Shown here one piece after another: positions 16,375 to 25,167 of a DNA stretch of 64,000 bases. A program made the translations under genes and the position numbers. The first letter of the stretch is position 1, and each line of letters begins with the position of its first letter. The stretch spans positions 1 through 64,000 of the forward strand of contig JADLBU010000011.1 of the NCBI GenBank assembly GCA_020847535.1, in the 5' to 3' direction. Below the pieces are notes generated by a model, which ran no database searches, was not told where the DNA came from, and saw only the letters and a list, made by a program, of their open reading frames with translations. Source of the DNA: Phycisphaerales bacterium. Lineage in GTDB: Bacteria; Planctomycetota; Phycisphaerae; Phycisphaerales; UBA1924.

Positions 16375-16836
16375 ATGCCAGCGCCGAACACTGAAACAGC
16401 CCGCAATGAGATCCTGGACCGTCTGAAGGACGCGCTGGATGTTTCTGCGTTTGCTGGAATCGTGGTTGAGTACGATGACACCAGCGACGATCACCCACAG
16501 GGAGAGCCCACGGTTCCTGTCGTCCCGGCTGGTCAGCCCTGGCTTCGCGCCGGGGTGCGTCATGCTGACGGCGGACGAGCCTCCCTGGGCAGTGTGAACG
16601 GGAAGCGTCGGCAGGAGGCATCCGGCATTGTGTTTGTGCAGGTGTTCACGCCTTCGGGTGATGGCATGAAGATGACTGATGCTCTGGTTGATATCATCCT
16701 GGACGCTTACCGCACTGGCGGGGCCACGGCCAGCGGAGTACAGTTCCGGTCAGCACGCTTTTCTGAGGCAGGCAAGAGCGGTGTGTGGCAGCAGACCAAC
16801 TGCCTTGTGGATTTCCAGTACGACCTGATTCGCTAG
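16375..16836 (+). CDS. Tail terminator candidate
   Basis: 153 aa. The start directly abuts the previous stop. An N-terminal helix (TETARNEILDRLKDAL) followed by alternating strands and a late segment (LVDIILDAYRTG, then FSEAGKSGVWQQTNCLVDFQYD) resembles tail terminator/completion proteins that cap the tail tube. Directly precedes the tail tube gene. Confidence 0.65.
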   Translation: MPAPNTETARNEILDRLKDALDVSAFAGIVVEYDDTSDDHPQGEPTVPVVPAGQPWLRAGVRHADGGRASLGSVNGKRRQEASGIVFVQVFTPSGDGMKMTDALVDIILDAYRTGGATASGVQFRSARFSEAGKSGVWQQTNCLVDFQYDLIR

Positions 16837-16847
16837 GGAGATTGAAC

Positions 16848-18419
16848 ATGGCGGTAGTCGTGAAGGTTGACAGCAACATCACCGGCCTGCGTTACTGCCA
16901 GGAAGTCACGCTCGGTGTTCTTGACGGAACTGCCGCGAATCAGCGGTGGGTGGAGTTGGAACCGAACACCTACTCCGACTTCGGTGGCAACACCACCACG
17001 GTCGCTCGCAATCCGATCAACCCTGGTCGCCAGCGCAAGAAGGGCGTTGTCACGAACGTCGAGGCCAGCGCGGGCTGGGACACGGATCTGACGCAGACGA
17101 ACATGCAGGACATGCTCCAGGGATTCTTCTACGCGGACCTGCGTAAGAAGCAGGAGTTCACCGGCGTCGCGCAGACCGTGGACACGTCTGATGATTCCTA
17201 CGGCGCGTCCGGCATCCATACTGGCTACTTCGCCGGTGATCTCGTCCTGGCCAGTGGTTACACCAACGCCGCGAACAACGGCTTGAAGAACGTCACCGCC
17301 GCGACCGGCAACAAGGTGACGGTCAGCCAGAACCTTGTCAATGAGACTTCACCGACGACGGCCAAGCTCGTCGCGGTCGGCTTCCAGTTCGGCAGCGGAG
17401 AGGTGGAGATCGTCAACAGTGGCAGCGAGTTCCCCTACCTGAACCGCGCCAGCGGATCGAAGGACTTCACGGAGCTTGGTTTCATCCCCGGCGAGTTCGC
17501 ATTCCTCGGAGGTGATGCGGCTGGTGTCAAGTTTGCCACCGCTGCGAACAACGGCTTCGTCCGCATTCGCAGCGTGACGGCGACGCGAATCACCTTCGAC
17601 AAGACTGCCGCCACGATGGTGACGGACACCGGCTCGGGCAAGACGATCCAGATTTTCAAGGCCCGTGTCCTGAAGAACGAAGTCGGCACGCTCATCAAGC
17701 GTCGCTCCTACACCTTGGAGCGGACGCTGGGTTACGCGAACGACACTGACATCACCAAGGAGCAGGCCGAGTATGTTCACGGCGCGGTGCCGAACGAGTT
17801 CACGTTCAACGTGAACGCCGCTGACAAGCTGACGGCGGATCTTGCGTTCATCGGGCTCCGTCCGAGCGCGATTGACGAGAACGTGAGCGGTGCCAACACA
17901 CTGCTCTCGAAGATCAGCGGCGTCGTCCGAGTTCCGGTCGAGGAGGCTGATGCCTTCAACACGTCTTCGGACATCACCCGTGTCCGACTCGCCTCGGTGA
18001 GTTCGACCAACGCCTTTCCGAGCCCACTGTTCACCTACGCCGAAGACCTGACCATCGCCATCAACAACAACAACGGTCCGAACAACGCGGTGGGCGTGCT
18101 CGGTGCGTTCGAGGTGACGGCTGGCACGTTCGAGGTTGGTGGTGAGATCAACGCCTACTTCGGCGACGTGGCCTCTGTGCAGGCCGTGCAGAACAACGCC
18201 GACATCACCCTGGACCTGATCGCGGTGAAGTCGAACACCGGAATCGCCATCGACGTGCCCCTGATCTCCCTGGGCAACGGACGACTGAACGTTGAACAGG
18301 ATCAGCCGGTCAAGATTCCGCTGGAGTCGAACGCGGCGACGGCGGCGAAGATCAGTTCGACCACGAACCACACGCTGTTGATGTGCTTCTTCGACTACCT
18401 GCCGAACGCGGCGGCGTAA
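16848..18419 (+). CDS. Tail tube / major tail protein
   Basis: 523 aa with a GGAG site. The N-terminus (GLRYCQEVTLGVLDGTAANQ, PNTYSDFGGNTTTVARN, VEASAGWDTDLTQTNMQDML) follows the phage tail tube family pattern. The length is greater than a minimal tube protein; the C-terminal half has repeated beta-rich segments. It is followed by a perfect 11-bp hairpin and then the tail chaperone genes, as expected for a tail tube. Confidence 0.85.
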   Translation: MAVVVKVDSNITGLRYCQEVTLGVLDGTAANQRWVELEPNTYSDFGGNTTTVARNPINPGRQRKKGVVTNVEASAGWDTDLTQTNMQDMLQGFFYADLRKKQEFTGVAQTVDTSDDSYGASGIHTGYFAGDLVLASGYTNAANNGLKNVTAATGNKVTVSQNLVNETSPTTAKLVAVGFQFGSGEVEIVNSGSEFPYLNRASGSKDFTELGFIPGEFAFLGGDAAGVKFATAANNGFVRIRSVTATRITFDKTAATMVTDTGSGKTIQIFKARVLKNEVGTLIKRRSYTLERTLGYANDTDITKEQAEYVHGAVPNEFTFNVNAADKLTADLAFIGLRPSAIDENVSGANTLLSKISGVVRVPVEEADAFNTSSDITRVRLASVSSTNAFPSPLFTYAEDLTIAINNNNGPNNAVGVLGAFEVTAGTFEVGGEINAYFGDVASVQAVQNNADITLDLIAVKSNTGIAIDVPLISLGNGRLNVEQDQPVKIPLESNAATAAKISSTTNHTLLMCFFDYLPNAAA

Positions 18420-18440
18420 GACCTGAAACAAGCGTCTGGG

Positions 18441-18469
18441 CACGGGGGAGGTGAGTCGCCTCCCCCGTG
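18441..18469 (+). terminator. Strong hairpin after the tail tube gene
   Basis: Perfect 11-bp arms (CACGGGGGAGG / CCTCCCCCGTG) around a 7-base loop, 21 bp after the tail tube stop. There is no T-run behind it, so it is more likely an attenuator or mRNA-stabilising stem than a complete terminator. Confidence 0.7.
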
Positions 18470-18501
18470 TCCACCGCGACTTCGCAGAGGAGCTTCGAGC
18501 A

Positions 18502-18948
18502 ATGGAGATTGGAAAGACCCGTCTTGACATGGACGCTGTGCGCAATGGCGTCTGGACTGAGTTCGTTCTGCCTGGCGTGGACGGCGAGCCGGTGGAAGTC
18601 AGCTTGCGACTCGCGCTCGCAGACGCGGGCGTGAATACGGCCTACAAGGAGGCGCTGAAGAAGTCCTTGGAGCCGTTCGAGCGGTTGCTGGCCTTGTACA
18701 AGAAGGGCTCGGACATCCCGCCTGCTCTGTCCAAGAAGATCAACGACGTGGGTCGTCAGGTGTTCGTGGAGCAGATCGTCACGGACTGGAAGGGTCCGAT
18801 GAAGGGCGATAAGCCTCAGCCCTACTCGCCGGAAGGCTGCCTCGCGCTGTTCAACGAGTACCCGGAGCTTCTGGCCCAGGCTGAGGGCGAGGCCACGAAG
18901 TTCTCCCGCTACCGCACGGCGATCCTGGAGGAAGCTGCGGGAAACTGA
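18502..18948 (+). CDS. Tail assembly chaperone, short (G-like) form
   Basis: 148 aa from the ATG at 18502 (an upstream in-frame start at 18451 lies within the hairpin). Location between tail tube and tape measure, and a slippery GGGAAAC at its end with a longer alternate frame, fit the lambda G/GT pattern. Residues 60-135 contain an acidic/Lys-rich helical region. Full-length product helps wind the tape measure protein before tube assembly. Confidence 0.8.
   Translation: MEIGKTRLDMDAVRNGVWTEFVLPGVDGEPVEVSLRLALADAGVNTAYKEALKKSLEPFERLLALYKKGSDIPPALSKKINDVGRQVFVEQIVTDWKGPMKGDKPQPYSPEGCLALFNEYPELLAQAEGEATKFSRYRTAILEEAAGN
18939..18945 (+). promoter_or_regulatory. Programmed -1 frameshift site GGGAAAC
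   Basis: The heptamer fits X-XXY-YYZ with zero-frame codons GGA and AAC; the zero-frame stop TGA follows at 18946. The -1 frame stays open for 126 codons to 19322, without needing an internal start. This is a canonical slippery sequence at the expected place in a siphovirus tail operon. Confidence 0.85.
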
Positions 18949-19322
18949 CGGAGTGCCTGATCTACGCGCTCCAGAGGGGCGAGCAGGAGCGGATAGTCGC
19001 AGATCAGTGCTACGCAACCGGACGCCCTTTACCGCAGTGGCTTCAGAACGCTCCGACCCTCTGGCCGGTGCTCATTGGCTTCTACGCTGCGTACTGTGAA
19101 TTGACAACGTGCCGTCCTGGGGGTTGGGGCGCGACCCCGATTCCCTGGACGGCGATCATGGAATGGTGCGATCGGTCGGAGCTTCATGGCCCAGACCGGG
19201 ACGATCTCCTATACTTGATTCGGGCGATGGACCGCGCGTACATGAAGCACGCGGAAGCCCAGGGCAAGAAGAAGGGACCACCGGACAACAAGAAGGGAGG
19301 CCGCAAGATCGGTGCCGCGTGA
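18945..19322 (+). CDS. Tail chaperone -1 frameshift extension (GT-like)
   Basis: Continues the 148-aa chaperone in the -1 frame for 125 residues, giving a predicted 273-aa fusion. The frame reads LTECLIYALQRGEQ right after the slip and continues into the WPVLIGFYAAYCE region. A GTG at 19068 has no ribosome site and is not the start. The end is Lys/Gly-rich. The fusion is expected as a minor product of tail assembly. Confidence 0.8.
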   Translation: MTECLIYALQRGEQERIVADQCYATGRPLPQWLQNAPTLWPVLIGFYAAYCELTTCRPGGWGATPIPWTAIMEWCDRSELHGPDRDDLLYLIRAMDRAYMKHAEAQGKKKGPPDNKKGGRKIGAA

Positions 19323-19767
19323 CTTTGGCCTCCTGAACCTATTCGCCAACCGCACGGCTGATCGGCTGCCTCTCGCGATCAACGTCTTGGTGAAGGGCAT
19401 GGCGCGGGCCATCACGTTCTACCTGATCGATGGGACGCCGGTTGATACTGGCGAGGCTCGCTCCAACTGGCTCATCTCTCTTGGCGTTCCGCTGCGAGGC
19501 ACGATCGCGCCATACACGCCCTATCCGAAGTTCTCGCAGGCCAACGGTCGTGGTCGAAACGAAACGGCCAACGCAAACGCTGCCCGCCAGCGAGCGATGT
19601 CCGCAATCGCTGCCCGCCAGCCCGGGCAGACGCTGTTCATCCAGAACAACGTCGAGTACATCGGTGAGTTGAATCGGGGTACATCGCGTCAGGCTCCGGC
19701 TCTGTTCGTTGAGGCTTCCGTGTTGGTTGGCATCTCGACTCTGAATGGGTTGCCGCTTCGCATCTAA
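19312..19767 (+). CDS. Neck/tail completion protein, HK97 gp10-like
   Basis: 151 aa, GTG start after a GGGAGG site, overlapping the frameshift product by 11 bp. The TPVDTGEARSNWLIS segment near 42-56 followed by a basic stretch and late VEYIGELNRGTSRQAPALFVE is the HK97 gp10-type pattern (VDTGxxRxxW...). Such proteins join or complete the tail. Its position after the chaperones rather than before the tube is slightly unusual. Confidence 0.75.
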   Translation: MPRDFGLLNLFANRTADRLPLAINVLVKGMARAITFYLIDGTPVDTGEARSNWLISLGVPLRGTIAPYTPYPKFSQANGRGRNETANANAARQRAMSAIAARQPGQTLFIQNNVEYIGELNRGTSRQAPALFVEASVLVGISTLNGLPLRI

Positions 19768-22286
19768 TGGCCACGACCCAGACCATCCGCATTGTGATCG
19801 AGGAGCGTGGCAGCAAGCAGGCCGCGCAGAATATCCGTGGCATTGCGTCAGCGGCTACGGCGGGTGACAAGGCCCTCGGTCTGCTGAAGGCGGCGGTCGG
19901 TGCCGTCGTGGGCGGCACGATTATTCGTCAGTACGTCGAGCTTTCCAACACCTACCAGACACTCCAGAACCGAATCCGTCTGGTCACGACTTCTCAGCAG
20001 GAGCAGATCGCTGTCACGCGAGAGCTTCTGGCCGTCTCGAACTCCACCTTCACGTCTCTGAAGGACACGACGGAACTGTATGCTCGACTTGCGTTCAACA
20101 CTCGAAACCTGGGCCTGACGCAGGCCGAAGTGCTCCAGGTTACGAAGACCTTGAATCAGGCCGTGCTGCTTTCTGGTGCGGGTGCTCGTGAGGCCAGCAA
20201 CGCCATTATCCAGTTGAGCCAGGGCTTGGCCTCGGGCACGCTGCGAGGTGACGAGCTTCGTTCGGTGCTGGAGCAGTTGCCGTTCGTGGCCGATGTGATT
20301 GCTCAGTCCCTGGAGGTTGATCGAAGCGCGCTGCGCCGACTCGGTGCTGAGGGCGAGATCACGAGTGAGAAGATCGTCCGTGGCTTGCTGAAGGCCGGTG
20401 AGCAGGTGGACGCGGAAGCGAAGAACCGCATCCCCACCATTGGGCAGGCGTTCACGAACATCGAGAACAACATTCTCGCCGCAGTCGGTGAGTTCAACAA
20501 CGCGACCGGGGCCAGTGAGTCTTTCGCCAAGACTTTGCTCGATGTGGCCGGGGGCATCGAGGATGTGACCGACATCGCTATCGCAGGCTTCCAGGAAATC
20601 GGAGGCTTGCTGGAGGGTGTGGGCTTCATCCTGGATGAGGTGTTCGGACCCAAGGTCAATCAGGGCAAGATCACCTTCCGTGATGTGCTGCGGTTCATCG
20701 CGGCGGCGATCGACGGCATCACCGGCGTCTTCCGTGGAACCGGAGAGGCCATCATTGCCTTCTGGTCCAGTGTCGGCAACAACCTGAAGGTGATCTTCCT
20801 GAAGGCACTGAACGCCATCCTCGCGGGCCTGGAGAAGGTCACGAAGGGCTTCGAGACGGCGATCAACTTCATCATCGATCAGTTGAACGAAGTGGCCACC
20901 ATCTTCGGTGGCGACAAGCTGAAGCGAGTGAGCTTTGAGCAGGTGTTCGGACGATTCGATGAGGGTGAGTTCGTGGAAGTGGGCAAGGAGATCGGGGGAG
21001 CCTTCCTGAAGGGCTTCAACGAGAGTCCGGCCACGGACTTCCTGAACGACGTGCTGGCTCGCGCCGATGCTCGTAAGGCCGCGCGTGCCGCCGAGGGACG
21101 CGACCTGGGCGGTAAGGTCCGCAATCCGCAGGAAGGCCAGGTCGCGAAGACGGCCAATGACCTGCTGATCCTTCAGCTTGCGGAGCAGTTGAAGGCTGAG
21201 GAGAAGTTGCTGTCCGTGCGTAGCACCGGCACGGCCTTGGAGATCGCCCAGGCTCAGGCCCTGAAGAAGTTCAACGAAGACGTGAAGAAGGACAAGATCA
21301 TCCTCAACGACGAGCAGCGCGAAGAACTGGAGTTGATGGTCAAGGCGAACGCGGAACGCAAGGTTCGCAACGATCTCGACAAGCAGTTGTCGCAGTTCAA
21401 CCAGGCTTTGGATGATGAACTCGCTCTGCTGAAGCTCAACTCCCAGGAACGCGAAGTGCAGGCTGATCTGCTCCAGGTCATCAACGCCTCTCGCGAGGCG
21501 GGGATTGCTCTTGACGCTCAGGAGCTTGAATCTCTGCGTCAGAAGCGAATCGCCATTCAGCAACTGGCGACCGAGCAGGAAATCCTGAATCGGGTCTTCG
21601 GAGATCAGGCGAAGCTCCAGGACGAGATCGCGGCCACCCAGCGGCTTCGTGACGCTGAGACTGACCCGAACCGCCGTCGTGGGCTGGAGCGGCTTCAGGC
21701 CGAGCAGCGCCTTGCTAGTCGGCAGGGAGATCCCTCGCTCATCGCAGGATTCGAGAACGGCCTGGACCAGTTGTTCCTGAAGGTCAGCGACGTGGCCGGT
21801 GGCATCGAGCAGGCGATGACGAACGCCTTCTCTGCGGCTGAGGATGCCTTGGTGCAGTTCGTCCAGACCGGCGAGTTCAACTTCTCCGGGTTCGTGGATT
21901 CAATCCTGGCGGACATCACGCGGCTGTTGGCGCGACAGGCGGTCCTGGCCATCTTCAACGCCGCCACGGGCGGAACGTCCGGTGCCTTTGGTGGTGTCAT
22001 CAGCGCCTTGGCCGGAGCACGGGCCGAGGGTGGCCCGGTAACTCGTGGTGAGTCGTTCCTTGTGGGCGAGCGTGGGCCGGAGATTTTCACGCCGAACCAG
22101 AGCGGTACGATTGTCCCGAATAATGCCTTGCCCGCAGCGGCTCCGACGACGAACATCAGTGTGGTGAACGTCGTGGACCCGAACATGGTGTCTGCGGCGC
22201 TGAACGATCCGCAGAACGAGCAGGTCATCGTGAATATCATCGGTAAGCATCGGACCGCTGTGAATCGATCGCTGGGGAACGGATAA
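19767..22286 (+). CDS. Tail tape measure protein
   Basis: 839 aa. The tape-measure core motif appears near 125-175 (SNAIIQLSQGLASGTLRGDELRS split over helices, LPFVADVIAQ), long coiled-coil stretches run at 450-620, hydrophobic helices near 290-380 may enter the host membrane, and the C-terminus has the common EGGPVTRGESFLVGERGPE loop. Length sets tail length. Single-base overlaps with both neighbours. Confidence 0.93.
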   Translation: MATTQTIRIVIEERGSKQAAQNIRGIASAATAGDKALGLLKAAVGAVVGGTIIRQYVELSNTYQTLQNRIRLVTTSQQEQIAVTRELLAVSNSTFTSLKDTTELYARLAFNTRNLGLTQAEVLQVTKTLNQAVLLSGAGAREASNAIIQLSQGLASGTLRGDELRSVLEQLPFVADVIAQSLEVDRSALRRLGAEGEITSEKIVRGLLKAGEQVDAEAKNRIPTIGQAFTNIENNILAAVGEFNNATGASESFAKTLLDVAGGIEDVTDIAIAGFQEIGGLLEGVGFILDEVFGPKVNQGKITFRDVLRFIAAAIDGITGVFRGTGEAIIAFWSSVGNNLKVIFLKALNAILAGLEKVTKGFETAINFIIDQLNEVATIFGGDKLKRVSFEQVFGRFDEGEFVEVGKEIGGAFLKGFNESPATDFLNDVLARADARKAARAAEGRDLGGKVRNPQEGQVAKTANDLLILQLAEQLKAEEKLLSVRSTGTALEIAQAQALKKFNEDVKKDKIILNDEQREELELMVKANAERKVRNDLDKQLSQFNQALDDELALLKLNSQEREVQADLLQVINASREAGIALDAQELESLRQKRIAIQQLATEQEILNRVFGDQAKLQDEIAATQRLRDAETDPNRRRGLERLQAEQRLASRQGDPSLIAGFENGLDQLFLKVSDVAGGIEQAMTNAFSAAEDALVQFVQTGEFNFSGFVDSILADITRLLARQAVLAIFNAATGGTSGAFGGVISALAGARAEGGPVTRGESFLVGERGPEIFTPNQSGTIVPNNALPAAAPTTNISVVNVVDPNMVSAALNDPQNEQVIVNIIGKHRTAVNRSLGNG

Positions 22287-22645
22287 TGGCTGACGAAACT
22301 CCTCCCAATCTCGACATCACGCTGGTTCGTGGCGATACCTGGCAGACGGTGTTCCAGGTCCGCGAGGATGACCAGACCACGGTCATCGATCTCACGGGCT
22401 ACGACGCGAGGATTCAGGTTCGTCGCCTGCCACTCGATCCCGAGTCGGCTGCTCTGGATCTGACCGTTGGCAGTGGCCTGACTATCAACGCCGGGCTGGG
22501 AGAGATCACCGCAGTTGCTCAGACCGCGAGCCTGATCGCTGGTGAGTACGCCTGGGACTTGCAACTCACCGCTCCGGGTGGGTTGATCGAGACGGTCATG
22601 GGCGGGAGGTTCACCCTGGTCCAGGACGTGACGGAACCCGTGTAA
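22286..22645 (+). CDS. Small tail/baseplate protein, Ig-like
   Basis: 119 aa. A beta-rich single domain: LDITLVRGDTWQTVFQVR, then VIDLTGYDARIQVR and AGEYAWDLQLTAPGG. This layout (RGDT.....V followed by DLTG...R.QVR) is shared with the N-terminal domains of phage baseplate or receptor-binding proteins. The tail fibre gene follows 2 bp later, so it may be a chaperone or adaptor for it. Confidence 0.65.
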   Translation: MADETPPNLDITLVRGDTWQTVFQVREDDQTTVIDLTGYDARIQVRRLPLDPESAALDLTVGSGLTINAGLGEITAVAQTASLIAGEYAWDLQLTAPGGLIETVMGGRFTLVQDVTEPV

Positions 22646-22647
22646 CC

Positions 22648-24798
22648 ATGCCGTACATCATCGTCATCCAGAAGGAAACGCAGATCGTCAAGGTGTTCAC
22701 CCGGTTCGCGGTGACTGGCGGTGGCGGCTCCGGACTGCCCAACGGTGGCACCACCGGACAGTATCTCCGCAAGTCGTCGGCCACGAACGGTGATGCTGCC
22801 TGGGCGAACATCGTCGCGTCGGAGGTGACGGACTTCAGCACGGCGGCGGATGCTCGTATTGCGGCTGCGTCGGTTGACGCGCTCGTTGATGTGACGATCA
22901 CGACGCCTGTTGCGAACCAGGTCTTCAAGTGGAACGGTAGTGCCTGGGTCAACGCGAACGTCGCGTACTCCGAACTCACCGGCGTGCCCAGCACGTTCCC
23001 GCCTTCGGCCCATACCCACACGTCTTCGGACATCACCGACTTCGTGTCGGCGGCTGGAGCGGTTGCGACGGCGGTTGTTGCTGCGTCTTCGATCAACGAT
23101 CTCGCGGACGTGACGATCACCAGTCCGGCCACGAACAGCGTGCTGAAGTGGAACGGATCGGCATGGATCGACGGATTCGTGGACTACGGCGAACTCACCG
23201 GAGTTCCGGCGACGTTCCCGCCCAGCAGCCACACCCATGTCGCGGCGGACATCACGGACTTCAATGCGGCGGCGGACTCCCGCATTGCTCTGGCGAACCT
23301 CGCCGACTTGCTCGACGTTTCGTCCGGCGCATCGAACGGCCAGTTCCTCAAGCGGGGCATGTCGTTCTGGGCGGCGCACACGCTTGTTGCGTCGGACATG
23401 TCCGACTTCAACACTGCCGCCGATGCTCGAATCGCGGCTGCGTCGGTGAATGCTTTGGCGGACGTGACGATCACGACGCCTGCCGCGAACCAGGTGCTGA
23501 AGTGGAACGGATCAGCGTGGGTCAACGCAAGTGTTGCGTACTCCGAACTCACCGGGGTGCCCAGTACGTTCGCACCCTCCGCTCATGCGACGAGTCACCA
23601 GCACGGCGGCGCTGACGAAGTGGCTACGGCCACTCCCGGCAACAACGCGATCCCGAAGGCCAATGGCTCGGGCAAGCTGGCGGTTGGATGGATCAGTGGC
23701 GTGCTGGCTCTCGATGATCTCACGGATGTGACGATCGCGACTCCCGCTACGGCTCAGGTGATTCGGTACAACGGCACGTCGTTCGTGAACGCGGCGCTGG
23801 TGGCCAGCGACATCTCCGATGCCACGACGATCGGAAAGCAGGTGCTCACCGGGGCGAACGCTGCCGCCATCCGTGGGACGATTGACGCGGCCCAGACCGT
23901 GCATACGCATGTCCTTGCTGACGTTACGGACTTCCCGAACCAGTCGGGGAACGCCGGGAAGGTGCTGAAGACGAATGGCACCGTGCCGTCCTGGACTTCG
24001 TTGACGGTGCAGACCGACACGTTCACCTCTGGTGGAACGTACACGAAGCCTGCTGGTGCCTTCTGGGTGGAAGCGCACGTCGTCGGCGGTGGAGGCGGCG
24101 GTGGCTCCGGTCGTCGCGGCGCTGCTGGAACGAACCGCAGTAGCGGAGTGGGCGGTGGCGGCGGCGCGAAGACCGTGTGGCGTGGCCCCGCGTCGCTGGT
24201 TGGCGCAACGGAAACTATCACCGTTGGTGCTGCTGGCACGGGCGGTGCTGCGATCACGGCTGACTCCACGAACGGAAACGCAGGTACAAACGGCGGTGAT
24301 TCCAGCTTCGGCTCCCTGGGCATCGCGCGAGGTGGCCTTGGTGGTCCTGGCGGCAGCACAACGAACAACGTGACTGCCCCGGTCGCTGCTCCCGGATCGT
24401 GGCCTGGTGGTGCATCGCAGAACGGCACGAGTGGTTCCGGATCAAATGCGCCTACCGCAGGTGGTGGGGGCGGCGGTGGACCTGGAGGGGGCATCACTTC
24501 GCTCAATGCCCAGGGAGACGCTGGCAACGGCGGCGGTGCGGGTTCGGAGGGCTTGGCAGGAGGTGCCGGGGGTACGACGCTCGGTACTGTGAATGGCAGC
24601 AACGGCTCCACCGCTTCTACCGAAACAGGCGTGGGCTCTGGCGGGGGCGGTGGTGCAGCAACCGCAGGCACGGGAGGCGCGGGCGGCGGTCCTGGTGGTG
24701 GCGGAGGTGGCGGCGGGGCCTCCAGCAATGGCACTAACAGCGGAGCCGGTGGCAATGGTGCGAGCGGTAAGGTCGTCGTCTACACGTTCATTCTCTAA
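22648..24798 (+). CDS. Tail fibre with internal repeats and Gly-rich C-terminus
   Basis: 716 aa. Residues 35-440 contain repeated units of the form DVTITTPxANQVxKWNGSAW, AYSELTGVP and AHTHxxxDITDF, at about 60-residue spacing with shorter variants, typical of phage fibre stalks. From about 480 a segment (FTSGGTYTKPAGAFWVEAHV) leads into a long Gly-rich domain with many GGGG blocks, as in Gly-rich receptor-binding tips. It probably contacts the host. Repeat regions are prone to recombination. Confidence 0.85.
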   Translation: MPYIIVIQKETQIVKVFTRFAVTGGGGSGLPNGGTTGQYLRKSSATNGDAAWANIVASEVTDFSTAADARIAAASVDALVDVTITTPVANQVFKWNGSAWVNANVAYSELTGVPSTFPPSAHTHTSSDITDFVSAAGAVATAVVAASSINDLADVTITSPATNSVLKWNGSAWIDGFVDYGELTGVPATFPPSSHTHVAADITDFNAAADSRIALANLADLLDVSSGASNGQFLKRGMSFWAAHTLVASDMSDFNTAADARIAAASVNALADVTITTPAANQVLKWNGSAWVNASVAYSELTGVPSTFAPSAHATSHQHGGADEVATATPGNNAIPKANGSGKLAVGWISGVLALDDLTDVTIATPATAQVIRYNGTSFVNAALVASDISDATTIGKQVLTGANAAAIRGTIDAAQTVHTHVLADVTDFPNQSGNAGKVLKTNGTVPSWTSLTVQTDTFTSGGTYTKPAGAFWVEAHVVGGGGGGGSGRRGAAGTNRSSGVGGGGGAKTVWRGPASLVGATETITVGAAGTGGAAITADSTNGNAGTNGGDSSFGSLGIARGGLGGPGGSTTNNVTAPVAAPGSWPGGASQNGTSGSGSNAPTAGGGGGGGPGGGITSLNAQGDAGNGGGAGSEGLAGGAGGTTLGTVNGSNGSTASTETGVGSGGGGGAATAGTGGAGGGPGGGGGGGGASSNGTNSGAGGNGASGKVVVYTFIL

Positions 24799-24811
24799 AG
24801 GGAGGGTGCAA

Positions 24812-25156
24812 ATGCAGCTTGATGTTTACAAGGGCGACACCTTCATCTGGATCGAGGAATACCCTCACCAGATTCGCGGAATGGAGCAGCGACACCTGAA
24901 CCCCAAGAAGCTCGGTGAGTGGGAGCCGCACGAACCATCCGAGAAGTACCAGTACCTTTTCCTCCAGGACATCCGTGAGAAGCTGGAGGCGATTGGATTC
25001 GAGATCGTTGAAGGAAGTGGTATGAAGACCGTCACCCTGGAGTGGGGTGTGTTGCACATGGTCCAGATTCGACTCTTTGTCAGTCCTGAAGCCTGTGATG
25101 AGTGGATTCGAGCCGACAACGTGGTTGGGGCGGAGATCGTTCAGATCACGAAGTAG
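24812..25156 (+). CDS. Hypothetical tail-region protein
   Basis: 114 aa with AGGGAGG upstream (the longer frame into the fibre gene is a shadow). Acidic, Trp- and Tyr-rich, with a WGVLHMVQIRLFV stretch. No known domain recognised. By position it may be a small virion component or assembly factor for the tail fibre region. Confidence 0.55.
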   Translation: MQLDVYKGDTFIWIEEYPHQIRGMEQRHLNPKKLGEWEPHEPSEKYQYLFLQDIREKLEAIGFEIVEGSGMKTVTLEWGVLHMVQIRLFVSPEACDEWIRADNVVGAEIVQITK

Positions 25157-25167
25157 GAGCCGCATAC

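Noticed and set aside
19068-19322. Separate gene starting at GTG 19068
   Set aside because: No ribosome site, and the frame is open well upstream to a canonical slippery heptamer; better explained by frameshifting.
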